Positions 32,422-33,032 of a stretch of DNA of 33,032 nt are shown in pieces (the stretch's first letter is position 1; each line of letters opens with the position of its first letter). The stretch is from Ferrithrix thermotolerans DSM 19514 (GTDB lineage Bacteria > Actinomycetota > Acidimicrobiia > Acidimicrobiales > Ilumatobacteraceae): assembly GCA_945861025.1 (NCBI GenBank), contig CAMASN010000033.1, positions 1 through 33,032 on the forward strand. The letters run 5' to 3'. The translations under genes and the position numbers were made by a program. The notes beneath the pieces were generated by a model, which saw only the letters and a program-made list of their open reading frames with translations, ran no database searches and was not told the DNA's origin.

Positions 32422-33032
32422 GGCGTTGCTCCTGTTGCTGAGGCGGCTCCGCGGATTCGGTCGCACAATTCGGCCATGACGACCGATTCGCTCAGGGGTC
32501 GCGGCCACCTCGCCTGCCCGGATACCGCAGCGGCAAATGCTTCGATCATCGTGAGATAGCTGTTCGCACCCGCGGTCGTTCGGCGTTCAACCCTGCCATC
32601 TGAATTGGTGATCGAAAACGAGGTGTCTTGTTCGCCGGGGGTGAACGGTCGTTCGGCCGACAGGCTGGCCGTGGTGCCGCACACGAGCAACGACTGACGC
32701 TCGGCCATTTCGATCGAGGTGACGACCGAAGCGGTCGCGCCGGTAGACCACTCAAGCCAGACGGCTGTAGTGGCATCGACGTTGCCCGCAGTGGTGGCCC
32801 GAGCCGCAACGATCGACGGCGGCGCTCCCATCGCCGTCAGCAGCGGCGAGAGGCAGTAGATCCCGACATCGAGCAGTGCCCCGCCACCACGCTCGCCCAA
32901 CCAGCGGTAGTTGTCGCCCGGCGCAAGGCAAAAGGTGAAGCCAGCATCCATGTGCCGAATCTCGCCGAGTTCGCCAGAGCGCAGGCACGCATCGATCGCA
33001 GCGCTCCGAGGATGAAACGGTGTCATGAATGC
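32418..33032 (-). CDS. Gfo/Idh/MocA family oxidoreductase, N-terminus beyond the window
   Basis: The C-terminal 200 or so residues of an NAD(P)-dependent dehydrogenase. The frame is open through the window edge; the first visible residues are AFMTPFHPRSAAIDACLRSG, which is the start of the alpha/beta substrate-binding domain in this family. GEIRHMDAGFTF and GGGALLDVGIYCLSPLLTAMG (the D-x3-Y pair of the catalytic site) follow, as in the trans-dihydrodiol/xylose-dehydrogenase-like branch. The Rossmann domain with GxGxxG and the EKP lysine lies outside the window. It is not closely similar to the Gfo/Idh gene at 20386. Its stop overlaps the hydrolase GTG. Confidence 0.88.
   Translation of the reverse strand, partial: AFMTPFHPRSAAIDACLRSGELGEIRHMDAGFTFCLAPGDNYRWLGERGGGALLDVGIYCLSPLLTAMGAPPSIVAARATTAGNVDATTAVWLEWSTGATASVVTSIEMAERQSLLVCGTTASLSAERPFTPGEQDTSFSITNSDGRVERRTTAGANSYLTMIEAFAAAVSGQARWPRPLSESVVMAELCDRIRGAASATGATP

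Overview
This is a GC-rich, gene-dense bacterial chromosome segment with frequent GTG starts and many 4-base ATGA/GTGA gene overlaps. The mix of families points to an actinobacterium: a PAC2 protein, an F420-type luciferase-like oxidoreductase, a FadD32-like fatty-acyl-AMP ligase, an LPXTG surface protein and a FAS1 lipoprotein. My best guess is class Acidimicrobiia (Ilumatobacter-like), but that is inferred from gene content only. I see no tRNA or rRNA genes, CRISPR array, phage or insertion sequence.

Layout. 1-2325 (+): the end of an aminoglycoside-phosphotransferase-like gene, a PAC2 protein and a TIGR03617-type F420 oxidoreductase. 2351-5141 (-): a fatty-acyl-AMP ligase followed by a histone-deacetylase/acetylpolyamine-amidohydrolase-fold enzyme. 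5202-11120 (+): DsbB-like and TlpA-like thiol-redox proteins, leuS and two SDR dehydrogenases; a C-rich, repeat-filled spacer (10086-10293) with a duplicated 56-bp hairpin element separates the two SDR genes. 11178-13048 (+): two universal stress proteins flanking an isopenicillin-N-synthase-type oxygenase, ending in a strong bidirectional hairpin.

13149-19311 (-): a small membrane protein, a DCC-family thiol protein, and a complete peptide/opine/nickel-type ABC importer (binding lipoprotein, two permeases, one fused double ATPase). 19445-23016 (+) is divergent from the importer: an endonuclease/exonuclease/phosphatase-fold enzyme, a Gfo/Idh/MocA dehydrogenase, an SDR and a phytanoyl-CoA-dioxygenase-type oxygenase. 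Importer plus enzymes look like one uptake-and-catabolism locus for an unidentified substrate; this is the most interesting multi-gene unit in the window.

23080-24369 (-): an LPETG surface protein with a PTTTAAA stalk, preceded by two tandem TGGTG-N4-CACCA dyads, and an unrecognised small protein. 24520-26588 (+): a GNAT acetyltransferase and a second luciferase-like oxidoreductase. 26697-27293 (-): a FAS1 lipoprotein, divergent from a cluster-9 metal ABC importer (27511-30211, +); the shared intergenic region carries two CRP/GlxR-like sites. 30272-33032 (-): a translationally coupled run of a Gfo/Idh dehydrogenase (cut by the window edge), an alpha/beta hydrolase, and an unusual fusion of a peptidase-S51-like domain to a cysteinyl-tRNA-synthetase-type C-terminal domain.

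Convergent gene ends at about 2324, 13081, 23014 and 26635 carry strong hairpins with poor U-tracts. No stretch longer than 300 bases lacks a gene.
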